NCBI GenBank assembly: GCA_020631575.1
Contig: JAHDGX010000001.1
Span: 9,380-16,700, forward strand
DNA: 7,321 nucleotides
From: Candidatus Altimarinota bacterium
GTDB taxonomy: Bacteria; Patescibacteriota; Gracilibacteria; BD1-5; UBA6164
Reading direction: 5' to 3'
The notes beneath the pieces were generated by a model that was not told where the DNA came from, did no database searches, and worked only from the letters and a program-made list of their open reading frames with translations. Positions 5,367 through 7,321 of the stretch are shown piece after piece (positions within the stretch are counted from its first letter, which is position 1; the number at the start of each line of letters is the position of its first letter). The position numbers were made by a program, and so were the translations under genes.

Positions 5367-6905
5367 ATGCCACTAATACCAATGATAATGAGTGTGATTT
5401 TTGGTATGGCTTTGATGGTAGTATTTTTCTTTCTTTATGAGAACAGAAAGACAAATAGAGCTGAAACAAAGTCAGAAAAAATCCTCTCCAAAGCAGATAG
5501 AAAACGAGATCATATTATAAACGATGCTCGTAGGGATTCAGACGCTATGATTCATGAGGCAAAGCAAGAAGCTCATGATATTATGAAAAAAGCTCAACAT
5601 ACAGAAGATAGGATAGCAAAAACAGAGGCCAGAGTTATAGAGCGTGAAGAAAAGATCGAACAAAGACTCGATCAAATAGGAAAAAAACAGGATGAAATCT
5701 TAGCTCAAGAAGAGGCACTCAAGTCTCAAAGAGAAGATTTAGAAAGAAAAGCACATGAGCTTGACGGAAAGCTCTCAGAGATTGCAAAACTTTCGGAAGA
5801 TGAAGCAAAAGAACTATACCTGAAACAAATAGGTGAGAGATACGAAAAGGATGCTGTTGGGCTCATAGAAAAACATAAAAAGAAGATAGAAAAGCAAAAG
5901 ACAGAAATCTCAAGAGAGATTTTGCTTAAGTCTATTCAACAGTATGCTGGTGATGTAACAAGTGAAGTGACAACGACGCTTATACCTATTCCAAGTGATG
6001 ATATTAAAGGGAAGCTTATTTGAAAAGAAGGAAGAAATATTACAACATTTGAGAAAAATGCTGGTGTTTCTCTTATCATTGATGATACTCCAGATTCAGT
6101 ATTTATATCTGCTTTTGATCTCTATAGAAGGTATATTGCAAAAAAATCTCTTGAAAAACTCATAGAGGATGGACGCATACAGCCAGCTAGGATTGAAGAA
6201 GTAGTAAAACAAACTGAGTCAGAGTGAGAAATTCTGCTCAAAGAACTTGGAAATAAAGTTCTTGAAGAACTGAATATTCATAACATGCCAGATGAGATTG
6301 TTCCAATAATCTGAAGACTGAGATTCAGAACGAGTTATGGTCAGAATATGCTTAAGCACTCGAAAGAGGTTGCAATTATAGCTGAAGCCATAGCAAGAGA
6401 GCTCTGAGTAGACCAAAAACTTGTGCGTATGTGAGGACTGCTTCATGATATCTGAAAAGCTCTTGATCATGATATAGAAGGAACACATCCAGAGATTGGG
6501 GCAAAGATTGGGAGAAAGTATGGACTTCCAGAAGAAGTAGTAGATATGATTGAAAACCATCATGGAGAGCAATTTTCTATCTCTATTTATGCTGCTATTG
6601 TGCAAGTAGCAGATGCAATATCATCTGTTCGCCCTGGAGCAAGAAGAGAAGCAATTGAACAGTATCTTAAGAGAGTTCAAGAAATGGAAGCCCTTGTGCA
6701 AAGCTTTTCGTGAGTAGATAAAGCCTATGCTCTTTCTGCTGGACGTGAAGTACGAGTATTTGTAAATGCTGATACCATCTCGGACAGTGACGCTCACTCT
6801 CTTGCTGGTGAAATTGCTGGAAATATTGAAGCAAATCTTCAGTATCCTGGTGAAGTAAAAGTTTCTCTCATACGAGAAACGAGATGTGTAGAATATGCTA
6901 AGTAA
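5367..6905 (+). CDS. rny: Ribonuclease Y
   Basis: This 512-residue membrane-anchored endoribonuclease initiates mRNA decay in many bacteria. Its length is normal for the family once seven TGA codons are read as Gly (219, 287, 316, 347, 356, 363, 449). Order: one N-terminal transmembrane helix (about 5-24), a long charged coiled coil (about 30-195), a KH RNA-binding domain with IKGKLIGKEGRN (213-224), and an HD phosphohydrolase domain with His331, GLLHDIGKA (357-365, catalytic His360-Asp361) and Asp416 in QVADAIS. The family's C-terminal block ends in LIRETRCVEYAK. The TGA glycines include G219 of the KH GxxG loop and G363 of HDIGK, both near-invariant, so UGA=Gly is almost forced. Arg503 of IRETR is CGA. 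The standard code would leave only the anchor and coil (218 residues). No Shine-Dalgarno precedes the ATG. It heads a tight cluster with the ACT-like gene and efp. Confidence 0.97.
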
Positions 6906-7230
6906 AAATATGTGTATTTTGAAAGAGACGTTTTCGATCGAAAACGTCTCTTTGTCATCTGAAAGGGAGACAATATTCTTAGAAATCAAAGAAGGAAATA
7001 GTTATTGCCAAGTTGTTATTAATACAAGAGGAATATATAAGTGTCTAAAAGTTAATACTGTATATTGTAAAGAAGAGTCTTGAGTTCTTTTGAAAATAGC
7101 ACAAAAATTTTCTCAAAACAATATATCAATTTTCGCATTTACTAGTATCAATCACTGATATTTCTTCTTCGAAGAAAAATTTCAAATGCTCGTAGAAACC
7201 AGTATACTTGGGAAAATATCAATTAATTAA
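6895..7230 (+). CDS. Small protein resembling ACT_7/CASTOR-type ACT domains
   Basis: With two TGA codons read as Gly (codons 63 and 88) this is a 111-residue protein ending in TAA. The stretch from IYKCLKVN (47-54) through SGVLLKIAQKFSQNNISIFAF (62-82) to GYFFFEEK (88-95) follows the pattern of small ACT_7 proteins (a CLKV strand, a GVL-helix, then a strand of the ISIFAISTYDTDY type). The first TGA falls on the Gly of that GVL helix. Such domains typically bind amino acids or act as regulatory subunits; the ligand here is unknown. The match is from memory of the family, not a search. The start is uncertain: ATG 6895 overlaps the rny end by 11 nt, ATG 6910 leaves a 4-nt gap (106 aa), and TTG 6952 would begin at the end of the palindrome (92 aa). 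A perfect 32-bp palindrome covers codons 10-20. efp begins 6 nt after the stop. Confidence 0.65.
6922..6953. repeat. Perfect 32-bp palindrome just after rny
   Basis: The sequence from AAAGAGACGTTTTCGA is followed directly by its exact reverse complement, centred between 6937 and 6938. As RNA it would give a stem of about 13 bp with a CGAUCG loop, starting 17 nt after the rny stop. Only TTTG follows the stem, so it lacks the T-run of a standard terminator. It also lies inside the likely coding sequence of the ACT-like protein if that gene starts at 6895 or 6910. Possible roles are a weak terminator, an mRNA 3'-end stabiliser or processing site for rny, or a translational control hairpin. Confidence 0.9.
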
Positions 7231-7236
7231 TTATAT

Positions 7237-7321
7237 ATGTATAACGGAAATGATCTCAAGGTGGGGAAGAAATTTATAATGGATGATATGCCGTTTGAAA
7301 TCGTATCATATGCTCAAAAAG
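7237..7321 (+). CDS. efp: Elongation factor P, N-terminal part (runs off the window)
   Basis: The first 28 codons encode MYNGNDLKVGKKFIMDDMPF and then EIVSYAQK, which matches the N-terminal KOW-like domain of EF-P (NDxKxGxxxxxxGxPYxVxxxxxxK pattern). EF-P binds between the P and E sites of the ribosome and rescues stalling at polyproline stretches. The conserved lysine or arginine at the domain I tip that would be modified lies beyond the window edge. The start is 6 nt after the ACT-like gene, with only AT-rich sequence and no Shine-Dalgarno before it. Both glycines in view are GGN. Confidence 0.85.
   Translation, partial: MYNGNDLKVGKKFIMDDMPFEIVSYAQK

Noticed and set aside
6219..6989. Two minus-strand open frames (128 and 122 codons)
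   Set aside because: Both are antisense to the conserved HD and C-terminal part of RNase Y; the second runs on through the palindrome. No start signals and no recognisable product.
618..7158. In-frame TGA codons as signs of pseudogenes, frameshifts or selenocysteine sites
   Set aside because: They occur in almost every longer gene, the frame continues unchanged with strong homology after each one, and many fall on conserved glycines. There is no selenocysteine context. Reassignment to Gly explains all of them.
1..7321. CRISPR arrays, insertion sequences, phage or defence genes
   Set aside because: No regularly spaced direct repeats, transposase motifs or terminal inverted repeats with target duplications were seen. 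Most of the window is core translation/RNA genes.

Overview
The window reads as low-GC DNA from a bacterium that translates UGA as glycine (genetic code 25). That points to the Candidate Phyla Radiation, most likely Gracilibacteria (BD1-5/GN02) or a non-Absconditabacterales SR1 lineage. Five + strand genes are broken by in-frame TGA under the standard code. They become full-length, recognisable proteins when TGA is read as Gly, and several of those TGAs sit at family-conserved glycines: RNase Y GxxG and HDIGK, the PrmC Ala-Leu-x-Gly-Gly turn, and the ABC-2 permease Glu-x-Glu-x-Gly motif. True stops are TAA or TAG. CGA encodes conserved arginines and no in-frame CGG was seen, which argues against the Absconditabacterales code in which CGA/CGG mean Trp.

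Layout. (a) 1-51: C-terminal tail of a + strand gene that enters from the left. (b) 52-348: a compact, relatively GC-rich minus-strand unit with its own promoter, structured leader, strong Shine-Dalgarno, a 47-residue glycine-zipper membrane peptide and a hairpin/T-tract terminator. (c) 371-2746: a + strand operon from a TTGAAT-N16-TAGAAT promoter, carrying an ABC-2 (NosY-like) permease, the release-factor methyltransferase prmC, and a UGA-rich protein of unknown function, separated by only 2-3 nt. (d) 2749-5067: fusA (EF-G) as a single-gene unit with its own TTGACT-N16-TAGAAT promoter, a structured leader and a strong terminator. It contains no UGA at about 58 glycines. (e) 5068-5366: a gene-free AT-rich stretch. 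(f) 5367-7321: rny (RNase Y), a small protein resembling ACT_7-type ACT domains, and the start of efp (elongation factor P), tightly packed and probably co-transcribed. A perfect 32-bp palindrome lies just after the rny stop.

Functional theme. Most recognisable genes serve translation or RNA turnover: PrmC (release-factor methylation), EF-G (translocation), EF-P (stalled peptide-bond formation) and RNase Y (mRNA decay). The permease, the unknown protein, the ACT-like protein and the minus-strand peptide have no clear tie to that theme. I did not find CRISPR arrays, insertion sequences, tRNA or rRNA genes, or phage genes. The points most worth a second look are the gene-specific avoidance of UGA-Gly in fusA, the isolated minus-strand peptide unit and the 32-bp palindrome.
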